The notes: generated by a model not told the origin, from the sequence alone. Positions 44,298 to 54,429 are shown, numbered from the stretch's first letter. The stretch: DNA of 64,000 nucleotides from Sphingobacterium allocomposti (GCF_008124885.1 NZ_VNHX01000022.1:21662-85661); one strand, 5' to 3'. Program-made: numbers and translations.

Positions 44298-45533
44298 CTA
44301 CATGTTTCTTTGTATCGAACTTATTAGTTCTATTCCGTACTGTAGCCACGACCGTAATGTTGCTGTGTGCAGGGCGTTCTCGCCTACACGCTTTATTTCT
44401 TGCGGTGACTCTAAGATATACATGATTTGCTCCCTAATTGCATTTGCAGTTCCGGCATCGATTAACCAGCCGTTTTCACCATGTTGGATGATATCCGGGC
44501 CACAAGTTCGGTCTGTCGTTATAACTGGAGTGCCTTGGGACATTGCTTCAGTAATCACCAGTCCAAATCCCTCAAATAAAGACGGAAACACCAAAACGTC
44601 GTGTGAAGCCATCAATTCTAATATCCGTTGGTGTGGTAATGCCGAAATATATCGATGTTGTAACAACGCTTTTTGTAGTGCTGGACATTTTTCAATATCG
44701 CCCCGTCCTACTACCGTCAGTTCTACATATGCTTCTAACCCTTTGATTGCGTCAAAGAGATAAGCAATACCTTTTCTCTGAGAAAGACCACCTACGTACA
44801 ATAACCTTAATTTTCGATCGCTCGGAGATATATACTCCCTCCCGGTGTTTGCCATGGGAAATCCATAGGGAATTACCTCGACGGGTGCTAATAAGCCGGG
44901 ATATTCAGTTAGTGTTTTTTTAGTAAACGAACTCGCGACGTAGATACGACTGGCTAAGGCTAATTCTTGGTCTTTGCGTTGCAGTTTTGCCTCGCTATCT
45001 TTAAACCCTCCCAAGGTCATCGCCCATTCGGGCTTTTCTTCCTTCTCCTTCTCTAAAAATCGACGCATGCTTCGCCAATAACCAATAGGAAGATCGTATA
45101 AGCAAATTTTTCCCATTTTCCCGGCCGCCTGGAATGAGGCCAAAGCCCCGTCCTCATAAGCATATATCCCTGCCATATCATTTTGTCGATCGATATAGTT
45201 CGCTACCTCTCGGTCAATGCTTTGATAGATTTCATCAACGGAAAATATTCCTTTTTCATGGATGATTGGCGAACGAAGCTTTAATTTACTACATAGCATA
45301 CGTCCTAACTCTTTATAGGGATATTGTTTTGTAAATTGTTGATTATAAACCGGGTAGGATCTTTTTAAAAACTCCTTGCCACCCGGAAGCTTACTTAACA
45401 AACCAAAAATATTATTCGGATAGGTAGCTACCGAAGTATGGAAACTATGTAACATATTGGCTGAATGCAATCCGTCCAGAGCCGCTCGTACATTCGCATT
45501 GCCTGTGGGGTGTGAGAGAAGTACTTTATTCAT
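44298..45533 (-). CDS. Glycosyltransferase family 4
   Basis: 411 residues. N-terminal VLLSHPTGNANVRAALDGL, hinge KLRLLYVGGLSQRKGIAYLFDAI, donor site FPSLFEGFGLVITEAMSQGTPVITTDRT, all typical of GT4. The stop lies 5 bases before the polymerase ATG at 44292, and its start overlaps the previous gene by 8 bp. Acceptor and sugar unknown. Confidence 0.92.
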   Translation of the reverse strand: MNKVLLSHPTGNANVRAALDGLHSANMLHSFHTSVATYPNNIFGLLSKLPGGKEFLKRSYPVYNQQFTKQYPYKELGRMLCSKLKLRSPIIHEKGIFSVDEIYQSIDREVANYIDRQNDMAGIYAYEDGALASFQAAGKMGKICLYDLPIGYWRSMRRFLEKEKEEKPEWAMTLGGFKDSEAKLQRKDQELALASRIYVASSFTKKTLTEYPGLLAPVEVIPYGFPMANTGREYISPSDRKLRLLYVGGLSQRKGIAYLFDAIKGLEAYVELTVVGRGDIEKCPALQKALLQHRYISALPHQRILELMASHDVLVFPSLFEGFGLVITEAMSQGTPVITTDRTCGPDIIQHGENGWLIDAGTANAIREQIMYILESPQEIKRVGENALHTATLRSWLQYGIELISSIQRNM

Positions 45534-46632
45534 ATAAATCCGCTAAAAAAGATGAGCCTACTTGGCTTAAAGAGTTGGAGGCAATAGTGTTCCGCTCCTT
45601 GAACTCCAGATTTAATTTTCCCGGGATAAACTGACGTATAAAATTAGGTTGTTGTCTAGACAACATATATTTAGGCGTCCACTTTCTTGCAACCACGTAA
45701 ATCGGAAGTTGATGATCTAACAAAGTCGCTACTGAGCCACTTTTCTCGATCTGATAAAGCGGAGTGGTTGTTATACCCCAATGACATTTTTGTAGGACCG
45801 ATGAAATCTGATAATCTTTGCATTCCCCTAGTTGTTTGTAAAGGATATCACATTTTATAAGCTCTTTTATCCAGTCGGAAATGTATACGCCGTTTTTACC
45901 GATAAAAATAACCTGAAATTTCAAATTGTGCTGTAACTCGTACTTCTTTAGATCAAGTATAAATTCGGCAACCGAACTATTCGGCTGAATGGAACCAAAC
46001 ATTATTAGATTCACGAAACCAGGCTTAATCTCAAGACATTGGTCTCCCCTATACTTTGAAATATTACTAAACAAAGGCAGCTTCTTGCTAAGACGGGGAA
46101 CAATATTATTAAGCAGGCTTACGTATATATCGGCGTGACTATGGCACCTCTTGGGACTCAAATGGGAAATGAGTTGTTCTAAAATTTTCTTCTGTATCTT
46201 CCCCAATATCTTGTGTTTTAAACTGGCTTCTTGGTCAATTCCCAGCCAAAGTTCATGAAACATAATATGCCACCGATACCCCTCCCCAATCTGTTTTAGC
46301 TGTCCTGCCAAAAAGAAAGGCAGACCTTTCGGGTGAAACGAGTAGATCACAAACTGCAAACTAATCCAATCAGGTTGAAAGTGTCGTACGTAACTGCGCG
46401 CCAGTCGTACTTTTTCTCTTGTCTTTAAAATAGAAGGAAGGCGTAAAACTGAGATTGTTGTACCTTCATCCTCTTGCTCGCTATTTATTTCGGAAACAAT
46501 ATGCCTATCGTTATAGGCTATAATCGTGGCATGATGGCCTTGGCGTATTAGTTCTCCTGCCAGGCGGCGTGTATAGTCGCCTACGCCGTCTTTGCCTTTT
46601 TCCAATGCACCGCAGATAAAGAGTACTTTCAT
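45526..46632 (-). CDS. Putative glycosyltransferase (GT4-like fold)
   Basis: 368 residues from ATG 46630-46632 (MKVLFICGALEKGKDGVGDYTRRL); the frame begins 15 codons earlier. The N-terminal GKDGVGDYTRRLAGELIRQGH is a GT4 acceptor-domain start. The C-terminal half is divergent: I see FGSIQPNSSVAEF and WGITTTPLYQIEKSGSVATLLDHQ, with a weak donor-site motif instead of the usual EGFGxxxxEA. Function as a transferase is therefore likely but not certain. Preceded by a 167-bp A/T-rich gap without features. Confidence 0.75.
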   Translation of the reverse strand: MKVLFICGALEKGKDGVGDYTRRLAGELIRQGHHATIIAYNDRHIVSEINSEQEDEGTTISVLRLPSILKTREKVRLARSYVRHFQPDWISLQFVIYSFHPKGLPFFLAGQLKQIGEGYRWHIMFHELWLGIDQEASLKHKILGKIQKKILEQLISHLSPKRCHSHADIYVSLLNNIVPRLSKKLPLFSNISKYRGDQCLEIKPGFVNLIMFGSIQPNSSVAEFILDLKKYELQHNLKFQVIFIGKNGVYISDWIKELIKCDILYKQLGECKDYQISSVLQKCHWGITTTPLYQIEKSGSVATLLDHQLPIYVVARKWTPKYMLSRQQPNFIRQFIPGKLNLEFKERNTIASNSLSQVGSSFLADLYE

Positions 46633-46799
46633 TTTTCTTTCTCTATTTTCTTTGCAGATATACTTCCAATAATTCATATAAGAATACGGAGCTTCTTGAT
46701 CGTTCCATACACGCTGAACTTAAATGACGTGCTAACGTTCTTTCCATATGTTGTTTTAAATATTTCTCAATACACAAAATTCAAGGTTTAATTTTTTGC

Positions 46800-47729
46800 T
46801 TACTCCCTTCGTTTATAAAATCTCGACAGAAACTTGCAAAGTCTCACAATTATTTTCTTTTTTATGATCTTACTCTTTGAAAAAGGATTTAATATATCTG
46901 AATTAACCAAGTCCCAAAATAGAACATCAGCATATCTTGGAGGGGTTCCGTTCAAAAAATCGATTAAAAAACCTCTTTTCCATGGTTTGGGTCCCAATGG
47001 GTGAACCATCAAAGGAAAGCCATAATGAAACCCCATAGCTTCGGGCCCTATAGTCGACAATGGAAGACTAGTAGCCATTGTAGCTAAGTTCAATGAATCC
47101 TGGTTTGTACTTAAAACGATAGATGTTCTATCATTTACCCTAAATTTTTTCATATCTCCACTGAACACTTCCAATATTTGAGAACACTTGTCCCAAAGAT
47201 TCACGAACTCTTTAGTCTCTTTTCTCCATCCCAAAAAACCACTATTATAATATCTACTTAATTGATTTTCAACAGAAAAACCTTGTTGTAATAAAATACG
47301 GCCCCATTGCTTACGAATCGGATGATCGGCACTCATGTCATAATTAACATCTTCACATAAAGCCACCCCCTGTTTGACCCATTCTCCGAAGAAGCTCATC
47401 CTATTAATGACAATAATGTCGGAATCAAAGAAAAAGTATTCATCGGCGTCCGGCTCTAATTCTTCCGTTAGGTAGCGAAACCATTTTGGTTTCTCGTGGA
47501 CCATATGGAGATCGCCTCGCACTTCTACTAGTTCTACTTCAAAACTGCTATTCAAGGTAAACGATAGTCCATTTTTACTTGTAGAAAGTACGGGCAACCA
47601 CTTGGGCAGCTGACCCCTATAACCGATGATTATTTTGTCGCCATAAGTTCCGTTTTTCACTATCGAGTTTAATAATGCTGCTACTCCATAGAAATAATCA
47701 TTTTCAGCTAATGTGGTAAAAACTATCAT
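46800..47729 (-). CDS. Putative glycosyltransferase, GT8-like
   Basis: 309 residues from ATG 47727-47729 (MIVFTTLAENDYFYGVAALLNSI); a Met 18 codons upstream lies deep in the previous gene. GT-A fold with YFFFDSDIIVI (DxD, about 97-101) and NSGFLGWRKETKEF, GFHYGFPLMVHPLGPKPW (His of the donor pocket). This is the pattern of nucleotide-diphospho-sugar transferases related to GT8, retaining enzymes that use UDP-sugars. Overlaps the preceding frame by 26 bp. Very A/T-rich. Confidence 0.75.
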   Translation of the reverse strand: MIVFTTLAENDYFYGVAALLNSIVKNGTYGDKIIIGYRGQLPKWLPVLSTSKNGLSFTLNSSFEVELVEVRGDLHMVHEKPKWFRYLTEELEPDADEYFFFDSDIIVINRMSFFGEWVKQGVALCEDVNYDMSADHPIRKQWGRILLQQGFSVENQLSRYYNSGFLGWRKETKEFVNLWDKCSQILEVFSGDMKKFRVNDRTSIVLSTNQDSLNLATMATSLPLSTIGPEAMGFHYGFPLMVHPLGPKPWKRGFLIDFLNGTPPRYADVLFWDLVNSDILNPFSKSKIIKKKIIVRLCKFLSRFYKRRE

Positions 47730-48657
47730 CTTTGATTTTATTGTAGGTAGGAAATAATAGTGAGTAATAAATGTTACTCTCATTAATCAAGTTACTTTCG
47801 AAAAAATACTTAATCGATTTTCTTAGTTGAATATCATTCTTGTTTTCATTTACGTTCGTACTCCATAAGTTAAAGGTTTGAGAATCGGGTATTTCATACA
47901 TGTCTCGATAGTTCACTTTATTTTTTAACAGGCCAAAATGACAGTTATTACTTATTGCACTTAGCCAAAACCAGATGTCGTCTGCATGAGGTGCAAATTT
48001 TGTAAAAAGACGAGAGTTGAATGCAACCGGAGGTAAGCTGTTTTTTGGATAATAAACACCGCCCGTACCAGTTGGAAATAACATTGTGGTAATCTTAGAA
48101 GGGGTCGTTACATCAAAGTCCCAGGTTTTATAGCTTTCAAGCTGTCCGTTCTGATTAAGTTTAACATTGTGCCCCCTATGACAGACTATTTTTTTCAAAT
48201 CTCTATTGCCCATTTGATAATCAGAAAATGATTTAAACCAATTTTTCGGGTACAAGACATCATCATCACAAATGACTATATTGTGATTTGGATATTTCTT
48301 CATTGAGTAAACAAGCTTCTTATAAGACTTTAAGTCGTCCACGATATTAACCTCTAAAAGTCCTCTTTCAACCAATACGTTTAAAAACCTGTTGTCTTTG
48401 AGTAGCGTTGAGGTTTTGATATCAACATTCATTAGGAAAACTTTAGGTAGATGTCTTCCGGCCAATATTGACCTCAGCATAAACTCTGTAGATGAAATCC
48501 TACTCGGAATAGTTGTAAAACTGATTATGATTTCTTCGTTGATATTTTGAGGACTAGTTAGATAATAGCCTTCAAAAGTTTTTAAGTAAAACATTTTGAG
48601 CCATGCCCTCCAATGCTTTTTTAATTTTAAATATAGAGTTCCCAAGGTCATGATCAA
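47704..48657 (-). CDS. Putative glycosyltransferase of unclear family
   Basis: 317 residues, no clear relation to the other transferases. EIIISFTTIPSRISSTEFMLRSIL at 40-65 looks like a GT-A start (as in mannosyl- or fucosyltransferase-like proteins of other Bacteroidota capsules), and NHNIVICDDDVLYPKNWFKS (about 124-143) has a DDD metal site. HADDIWFWLSAI (about 229) may be the acid/base region. It lies 4 bp overlapping with the flippase gene start side and ends inside the next gene. Exact activity cannot be stated. Confidence 0.65.
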   Translation of the reverse strand: MIMTLGTLYLKLKKHWRAWLKMFYLKTFEGYYLTSPQNINEEIIISFTTIPSRISSTEFMLRSILAGRHLPKVFLMNVDIKTSTLLKDNRFLNVLVERGLLEVNIVDDLKSYKKLVYSMKKYPNHNIVICDDDVLYPKNWFKSFSDYQMGNRDLKKIVCHRGHNVKLNQNGQLESYKTWDFDVTTPSKITTMLFPTGTGGVYYPKNSLPPVAFNSRLFTKFAPHADDIWFWLSAISNNCHFGLLKNKVNYRDMYEIPDSQTFNLWSTNVNENKNDIQLRKSIKYFFESNLINESNIYYSLLFPTYNKIKDDSFYHIS

Positions 48658-49925
48658 TTGTTGATAAAAAATTTAAGATTTAGGAATAGATTCAGAACAT
48701 TAATGATTAAAGAAGTAAAACCGATTAAGATAGAAAGAGACAAAATGCCCGCTAATTCGTTCAAGGAAAAAAAAAGTGCCCCTATGGTAATGGCCATTAT
48801 ATTGCCTGCTATTATATGCATAGAGTTAGTGGGCTTCCCCCGTGCAGTAGATATTCCAAACACAAGACCGCTCACCATTTTTAGCGCACCCGCAATTAAC
48901 ACTAAAACAAATTCCTGCTTTAGGGAAGAGTAGTTGTCCCCTAATATCCATAAAACGTATGGGGACAAAACAGAAAGTAAACTGACAGCAATTAGACAAA
49001 CAAAAAAGGTTGATAGTATTGACATTCCAATAAAAAACAATTTCTTTTCGCTTTTCGGATTAAGCCTAGCTATTCTTGGCAATACTACTATTGATGTTAT
49101 GGAACTTATTATTGAAAATACCAATGAAAAACGTCCCAATGCTCCTATTTGAGCTACCGCTGTGGTTGTTCCAAAAATAGACAATAACCAAACAGTAATC
49201 TCTGCTGAAAGGGCAAAATACATAGAACTAGGTAGAATGCGCTTTACCATGCGCATAATTTCGACTTGTACCGATGTATTTGCCCTTTGTGAACGATCTA
49301 TATAAGGCTCAGCAATTTTCTTCAACTTCCCATTACCCCAAATCCGCGGTATTCCAGATGCAAAAACAGCCACAAAAGCCCAAGGGAAAGCAAATAGGGT
49401 AAGGCCGCTTAATAATAGACGTCCTATACCTACAGTCACCTGGTTCTGTTGAAGAGGAGTGATGTTTTGGTGCAGTTTGGGCACGATCTGCAGTATATTG
49501 TCGGATAAAGCTGCAAAAAAAGCTGGAATCAAAGAGGCTGTTATGAGTACGCAGGTAATCCAATCTGCACCTTGTTTCCAAAGTAAATAAGATAAAATCG
49601 GTATGGTAATAGACAAAGCTACCCAAGCAAAGCGTCTGCGGAGGTACAGTCCTGTATTGAGTACGGCACCAAGTTTTTTCTTATCCTGCCAGACCTTGCC
49701 TCCTTGCGCCATCACACCGGACGATATTCCGCTGTCAGATAATATAGTCATCGTCCCGAGCATGGTATTAGCGATAGTATAATAGGCATATTGTTCTACT
49801 GGTAGCAGACGTATTACTAAAATACCAGACAGAAAGCCAACGGCTTGCACAATAATCTGTGCGGCGCCCGTAATGGAAATTTGTTTCGCCCACCGTTTGG
49901 CTTTTGCTATTTGTACTGCTTGCAT
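48654..49925 (-). CDS. Polysaccharide flippase (Wzx/MATE-like)
   Basis: 423 residues with about twelve hydrophobic helices and basic loops. SITGAAQIIVQAVGFLSGILVIRLLP at the start is typical of Wzx-type oligosaccharide translocases, which flip undecaprenyl-linked repeat units across the inner membrane. With the Wzy-like polymerase (42961) and the Wzc/Wza pair it makes a Wzx/Wzy-dependent pathway rather than an ABC-transporter one. Only 6 bp separate it from gmd. Confidence 0.88.
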   Translation of the reverse strand: MQAVQIAKAKRWAKQISITGAAQIIVQAVGFLSGILVIRLLPVEQYAYYTIANTMLGTMTILSDSGISSGVMAQGGKVWQDKKKLGAVLNTGLYLRRRFAWVALSITIPILSYLLWKQGADWITCVLITASLIPAFFAALSDNILQIVPKLHQNITPLQQNQVTVGIGRLLLSGLTLFAFPWAFVAVFASGIPRIWGNGKLKKIAEPYIDRSQRANTSVQVEIMRMVKRILPSSMYFALSAEITVWLLSIFGTTTAVAQIGALGRFSLVFSIISSITSIVVLPRIARLNPKSEKKLFFIGMSILSTFFVCLIAVSLLSVLSPYVLWILGDNYSSLKQEFVLVLIAGALKMVSGLVFGISTARGKPTNSMHIIAGNIMAITIGALFFSLNELAGILSLSILIGFTSLIINVLNLFLNLKFFINN

Positions 49926-49931
49926 AGAATA

Positions 49932-51047
49932 TTAAACTGCGGTTACGTGAATATCTGGACGTGTGAAACTCTTCATTTGACTTTTAAGATCACTTTCCAT
50001 CATGTCCTTCACTAGCCCTTGCAAGTTATATTTTGGTTCCCAACCTAACTTCGTTTTAGACTTTGTCGGATCACCAATAAGGAGGTCTACTTCGGTTGGA
50101 CGGTAATAGGTCGGATCCACTTTTACGACAGTTTTCCCAATTTCCAGCTGGTAGTCCGGGTTTGAACAAGATTTTACACGTGCAACTTCATTTTCTTGTT
50201 CTCCGTCGAATACTAATGCAACACCTATTTCTGCGAACGCCAAACGCACAAAGTCTCTTACCGAGGCCGTAACGCCGGTTGCAATCACATAATCTTCCGG
50301 CTCGTCTTGTTGTAAGATACGCCACATGGCCTCCACGTAGTCCTTAGCGTGTCCCCAGTCCCGAAGTGCATTCAGATTGCCCAAATAAAGACAATCCTGT
50401 TTACCCAAGGCAATGGCAGCAGCAGCCATCGTAATTTTACGTGTAACGAAGGTTTCTCCTCGTCTCGGTGATTCATGATTAAATAGAATGCCATTACAAG
50501 CATACATATTATAGGCTTCGCGATAATTTTTCGTAATCCAAAATCCATATATCTTGGCTACACCATAAGGTGAACGTGGATAGAAAGGTGAGTTTTCGTC
50601 GTAAAAACCTTTTTCATTCTTATTTTCTGCCAGTCCGCCATATAATTCGGAGGTCGATGCCTGATAGATACGGGTCTTTTGTTCTAGGCCGAGGATACGG
50701 ACAGCCTCCAAAATACGTAAAGTGCCGAGCCCATCCACATTGCCTACATATTCGGGAGAATCAAAGGAAACCTTGACATGCGACATGGCACCGAGATTGT
50801 AAATCTCATCGGGCTGTGTCTCTTGAATGATGCGGATGAGATTGGTTGAGTCTGTTAGATCACCATAATGAAGCTTAAAGTTCACATGTTGCTCGTGCTG
50901 ATCCACGTACAAATGGTCTATACGTTGTGTGTTAAAGGATGAAGCACGACGCTTTATCCCATGTACCATATAGCCTTTTTCCAATAGGAGTTCAGCAAGG
51001 TAGGATCCATCCTGTCCCGTCACTCCTGTTATTAATGCTGTTTTCAT
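49932..51047 (-). CDS. gmd: GDP-mannose 4,6-dehydratase
   Basis: 371 residues. [24 protein letters not shown] at the N-terminus, [27 protein letters not shown] and YGVAK (Y/K pair) are diagnostic for Gmd. It converts GDP-mannose to GDP-4-keto-6-deoxymannose, the substrate of the Fcl protein encoded upstream (20 bp gap). C-terminal [20 protein letters not shown] is also family-typical. Confidence 0.97.
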   Translation of the reverse strand: MKTALITGVTGQDGSYLAELLLEKGYMVHGIKRRASSFNTQRIDHLYVDQHEQHVNFKLHYGDLTDSTNLIRIIQETQPDEIYNLGAMSHVKVSFDSPEYVGNVDGLGTLRILEAVRILGLEQKTRIYQASTSELYGGLAENKNEKGFYDENSPFYPRSPYGVAKIYGFWITKNYREAYNMYACNGILFNHESPRRGETFVTRKITMAAAAIALGKQDCLYLGNLNALRDWGHAKDYVEAMWRILQQDEPEDYVIATGVTASVRDFVRLAFAEIGVALVFDGEQENEVARVKSCSNPDYQLEIGKTVVKVDPTYYRPTEVDLLIGDPTKSKTKLGWEPKYNLQGLVKDMMESDLKSQMKSFTRPDIHVTAV

Positions 51048-51066
51048 AGTCGTCTATGGTGTATTC

Positions 51067-52017
51067 TTATAGTTTTACCTCTTTATAACCATCCTGATTC
51101 TTAAGGAACCATGTATACGTTTTTTCTATTCCTTCTTTTAATAGCACGTTGTGTTTCCACCCTAAAGCATGCATCTTCGAAATATCCATCAACTTACGCG
51201 GGGTACCATCTGGCTTGCTACTGTCCCATACGATTTCGCCCTGATGCCCCACAACAGCTTGTATCGTCTCAGCAAGTTCCCTGATCGTCAAATCTTCACC
51301 TGTCCCCACATTGTAAAGGTGTTCTGGTAAAGTATTATCTAGAGCAAACGTGACCGCCTCCGCTAAGTCGTCCACGAATAAGAATTCCCGCATCGGTGTT
51401 CCCGATCCCCATAGTGTAACAGGAAGATCACCGTTTTCTTTCGCTTCGTGGAACTTCCGGATCATCGCAGGTAATACATGCGATGTTTGCAGATCGAAAT
51501 TATCATGTGTACCGTATAAGTTGGTTGGCATTAAACTGACATAATCTTTACCAAATTGTTTCCGGATAGCCTGACAAGCCTTTACGCCCGTGATCTTGGC
51601 GATAGCATACCACTCGTTTGTCGGTTCCAAGCTATCCGTGAGTAGGTATTCTTCTTTTAGAGGTTGTGGCGCAAACTTGGGATAGATGCAGGACGAACCT
51701 AAGAAAATAAACTTGTCCACATCGTGCCGCAACGAAGCATCAATCAAGTTGTTTTGAATCTGCATATTTTCCATCAAAAACTGATAAGGAAAATCGTTGT
51801 TCGCTAAGATACCGCCAACGCGCGCGGCCGCGTCGATAACCACGTCAGGTCTTTCCGACGCAAAAAAATCATATACCAGCTCCTGATTACGTAAGTCTAG
51901 TTCTCCAGATGTCCTTACCAACAGGTTAGCATACCCGATCTTTTCAAGATGACGTTTAATTGCTCCACCGACCATTCCCCGGTGTCCTGCAATAAATATC
52001 TTGCGATGCTTATTCAT
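51067..52017 (-). CDS. fcl: GDP-L-fucose synthase
   Basis: 316 residues. KIFIAGHRGMVGGAIKRHL at residues 5-23, AARVGGILAN, LGSSCIYPK and NEWYAIAKITGVK (Y/K catalytic pair), then LMPTNLYGTHDNFD. It performs epimerisation and reduction of the Gmd product to GDP-L-fucose using NADPH. Together with manC and gmd it provides fucose for the polymer. Sixteen bases follow the wzc-type gene. Confidence 0.97.
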   Translation of the reverse strand: MNKHRKIFIAGHRGMVGGAIKRHLEKIGYANLLVRTSGELDLRNQELVYDFFASERPDVVIDAAARVGGILANNDFPYQFLMENMQIQNNLIDASLRHDVDKFIFLGSSCIYPKFAPQPLKEEYLLTDSLEPTNEWYAIAKITGVKACQAIRKQFGKDYVSLMPTNLYGTHDNFDLQTSHVLPAMIRKFHEAKENGDLPVTLWGSGTPMREFLFVDDLAEAVTFALDNTLPEHLYNVGTGEDLTIRELAETIQAVVGHQGEIVWDSSKPDGTPRKLMDISKMHALGWKHNVLLKEGIEKTYTWFLKNQDGYKEVKL

Positions 52018-52032
52018 ATATTGACTGACTTA

Positions 52033-54420
52033 TTATTTTCGTTTAAATATCTGCCACCACTTCCTTCTGGAGGCGAGTCCATACTCCCCATAACCGTAGC
52101 CATAGCCGTAGCCGTAACCATATCCATAACCGTAGTTACTGTAATACCCATTCCGCGCCTTCACATCATTAATGATCAGCTGTATGGGTTTGATCTTGTT
52201 CGTAGCCGCGAGGTCGTTCGGGATGCGGATCTGCTCTTTGTACGTATAGTCTTGTCGCACCAGATACAGGCAGCAATCGGCGTAACGGGACAGCAGTTGC
52301 GCATCTGTAACCATACCCACTGGCGGGGCATCCATCAGGATATAATCGTAACGCGCTGCTAAAGCTTCCATGAGTTCAGCCGCCCGCGGATGAACTAATA
52401 ACTCCGCTGGATTGGGAGGGATTGCCCCTGCCTGTAACAAATCCACATTTTCATGTACTCCGGATGGCATCAAGATTTCTTCTACCTTCATCTCCGAACG
52501 AACTACATAGTGGGAAAATCCTTTACCTGCCGGTAGACCAAGCTTCGCTGTCACGGACGGCTTACGCAAATCCAGCTCCATCAAGAGCACCTTCTTGTCT
52601 AGCAAAGCCAGCGACACCGCTAGATTTAACGCAACATAGGATTTTCCTTCCCCAGACATGGAAGAGGTAAAGAGTATTCGCTTGCCTCCGTTTAAGGCAA
52701 ATTCTAGATTCGTCCGCATCGCTCGGAACTGCTCAGCAATTGGCGAGCGGGACGTTTTAGAAACAACCACCTGCTCTTTTTCTGTAGAATGGGCTATCAT
52801 GCCAAGGACGGGTAACTGGTTCAGCCTATCGATATCCTCCATTCCACGTACACGGACATTAAACAGTTCTTTAATGAACATTATAGCTAAAGGAACAAGC
52901 AGAGCCAGAAACAAACCGATACTGTACACCATATTCCGCTTGGGAAGAAACGGATAAGTTTGTGCTTTCGGCGAGTCGATCACTTTGGAATTGGACACAT
53001 TTGCCGTACGGCCGATGGCAGTTTCTTCCCATTTCTCCTGTAAGAAGATATATTGAGCCTGTTTGATTTGTTGCAGGCGCGCTAGGTCGATATACCCGCG
53101 TTCAATAGTCGGTACCTGCGTAATTTGGGAGGTTACGTTATTGGCCAATCCTTGTTGACTTTGCTTAATGAGTTCCAATTGGCGACGCGTAGAGGATAGA
53201 TTCGCGATCATGTCTTGCCGGGCGCCAGCGATCTGAGAAGTGATGTTTTGCACCAAGGGGTTGTCTTCCGTGTTCGCCAGTAACAGCCGCTCTCGTTGCA
53301 AAACCAATTCATTATAGCGTTGGATAAGAACATCGAAACCACCGTCCTGGAGCATCACGGCCGAAGGCACCACACGCGGATTGTTGGTATCTTGCAAATA
53401 AGCACTAATGACATCTAAAGCCGCCAATTGTGTCTCTACCTCAGCCAAGCTTTTCGTGAAACTAACGGAGCTCTCTATCAATACTTTTCCCTGCTGTGAT
53501 ATATCAGCCAACTGATTTCTACGCTTGTAACCGGAAATACGGTCTTCAACCCTAGCCAATTCATCTGTAATCTTACGTAATCGCACATTGATGAAAGCTA
53601 GCGTAGAATCAGCAATCACATTTTTATCATGCAAGTTCATTTCCACATACTTGTCAATGAATGTCGTCAACAGTTGTTCGCCATATTCTGGCGAGTTATG
53701 CTCGAAACCAAGGTCTATAGTCGACACGCTTTTATTGGTGGTGCTTACGGAAAGACGGGAGCTGAAAGAGGCTGTAATAGCCCGCACAGGTGATATACGA
53801 AAACCATAGTTCTCTTTGAATGTTTCCCCTTCCGTTTGTTGTATTGTTAATACACCGACACCGGGTAATGTAAAAGGTTGGCTTAATATTACTTGATAGG
53901 AGGTATCTGGAGCTAATAGCTGAACCTTATCTCGCTCCTTAAATTGCACTTCTAAAGTATAAGAACGGGCAATAGAGTCGGGATCGGTTAATAGATCGAT
54001 GCGAAAGGGCGCTGTGGACACCGGTACATCATGCACTCTTCCTTTATTAAAATAGGAAATATACGCTTTTTCCGCTAGCACCATTTTCCGCATGAGATCG
54101 GTCGTTCGCAGTATCTCGACCTCGTTATCAACGGAACTCTTTCCGCCTACGAAACCCGAAAGGTCTCCCAGCGCTGAGGATGATAACGAGCCTCCACCTT
54201 TACTCTCATCCGAAATTAATAGTTTCGCATGGATTTTATAGACCGGAATACTATAGCGCAGATACAAGAAAGCACCGAAGAAGCCAAGAAAGCCGCAAAT
54301 TACAAACCAGTACCAATTCCGCATGATACGTCCGATAAACCGAAGAAATTCGTTGCTCTCTGATTTCTTGTTTTCGAAACTGAACTCTTCCTCCCAATCC
54401 ATATGATTGTTACTCATCAC
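52033..54420 (-). CDS. wzc: Wzc-type polysaccharide co-polymerase with tyrosine kinase domain
   Basis: 795 residues. Wzz-like periplasmic part between two membrane helices (about 33-55 and 498-520) with long coiled-coil stretches, then a cytoplasmic BY-kinase: Walker A SSMSGEGKSYVALNL near 590, Walker A' LLMELDLRKP, Walker B YILMDAPP. The C-terminus is a tyrosine cluster, as in Wzc, but here it takes the form of eight consecutive Tyr-Gly pairs (DNA 52087-52134) plus YYSNYG and EYG, followed by basic ASRRKWWQIFKRK. It controls polymer length and export together with the Wza-type protein encoded 10 bp upstream; the phosphatase at 55275 is its likely antagonist. Confidence 0.95.
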   Translation of the reverse strand: MMSNNHMDWEEEFSFENKKSESNEFLRFIGRIMRNWYWFVICGFLGFFGAFLYLRYSIPVYKIHAKLLISDESKGGGSLSSSALGDLSGFVGGKSSVDNEVEILRTTDLMRKMVLAEKAYISYFNKGRVHDVPVSTAPFRIDLLTDPDSIARSYTLEVQFKERDKVQLLAPDTSYQVILSQPFTLPGVGVLTIQQTEGETFKENYGFRISPVRAITASFSSRLSVSTTNKSVSTIDLGFEHNSPEYGEQLLTTFIDKYVEMNLHDKNVIADSTLAFINVRLRKITDELARVEDRISGYKRRNQLADISQQGKVLIESSVSFTKSLAEVETQLAALDVISAYLQDTNNPRVVPSAVMLQDGGFDVLIQRYNELVLQRERLLLANTEDNPLVQNITSQIAGARQDMIANLSSTRRQLELIKQSQQGLANNVTSQITQVPTIERGYIDLARLQQIKQAQYIFLQEKWEETAIGRTANVSNSKVIDSPKAQTYPFLPKRNMVYSIGLFLALLVPLAIMFIKELFNVRVRGMEDIDRLNQLPVLGMIAHSTEKEQVVVSKTSRSPIAEQFRAMRTNLEFALNGGKRILFTSSMSGEGKSYVALNLAVSLALLDKKVLLMELDLRKPSVTAKLGLPAGKGFSHYVVRSEMKVEEILMPSGVHENVDLLQAGAIPPNPAELLVHPRAAELMEALAARYDYILMDAPPVGMVTDAQLLSRYADCCLYLVRQDYTYKEQIRIPNDLAATNKIKPIQLIINDVKARNGYYSNYGYGYGYGYGYGYGYGEYGLASRRKWWQIFKRK
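52087..52134 (-). repeat. Hexanucleotide-type repeat encoding (Tyr-Gly)8
   Basis: Eight in-frame TAY-GGN pairs in the wzc-type gene. The wobble bases vary, so the repeat is not perfect at DNA level. Copy-number change by slippage would add or remove YG pairs without shifting frame. Confidence 0.8.
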
Positions 54421-54429
54421 TATATACTA

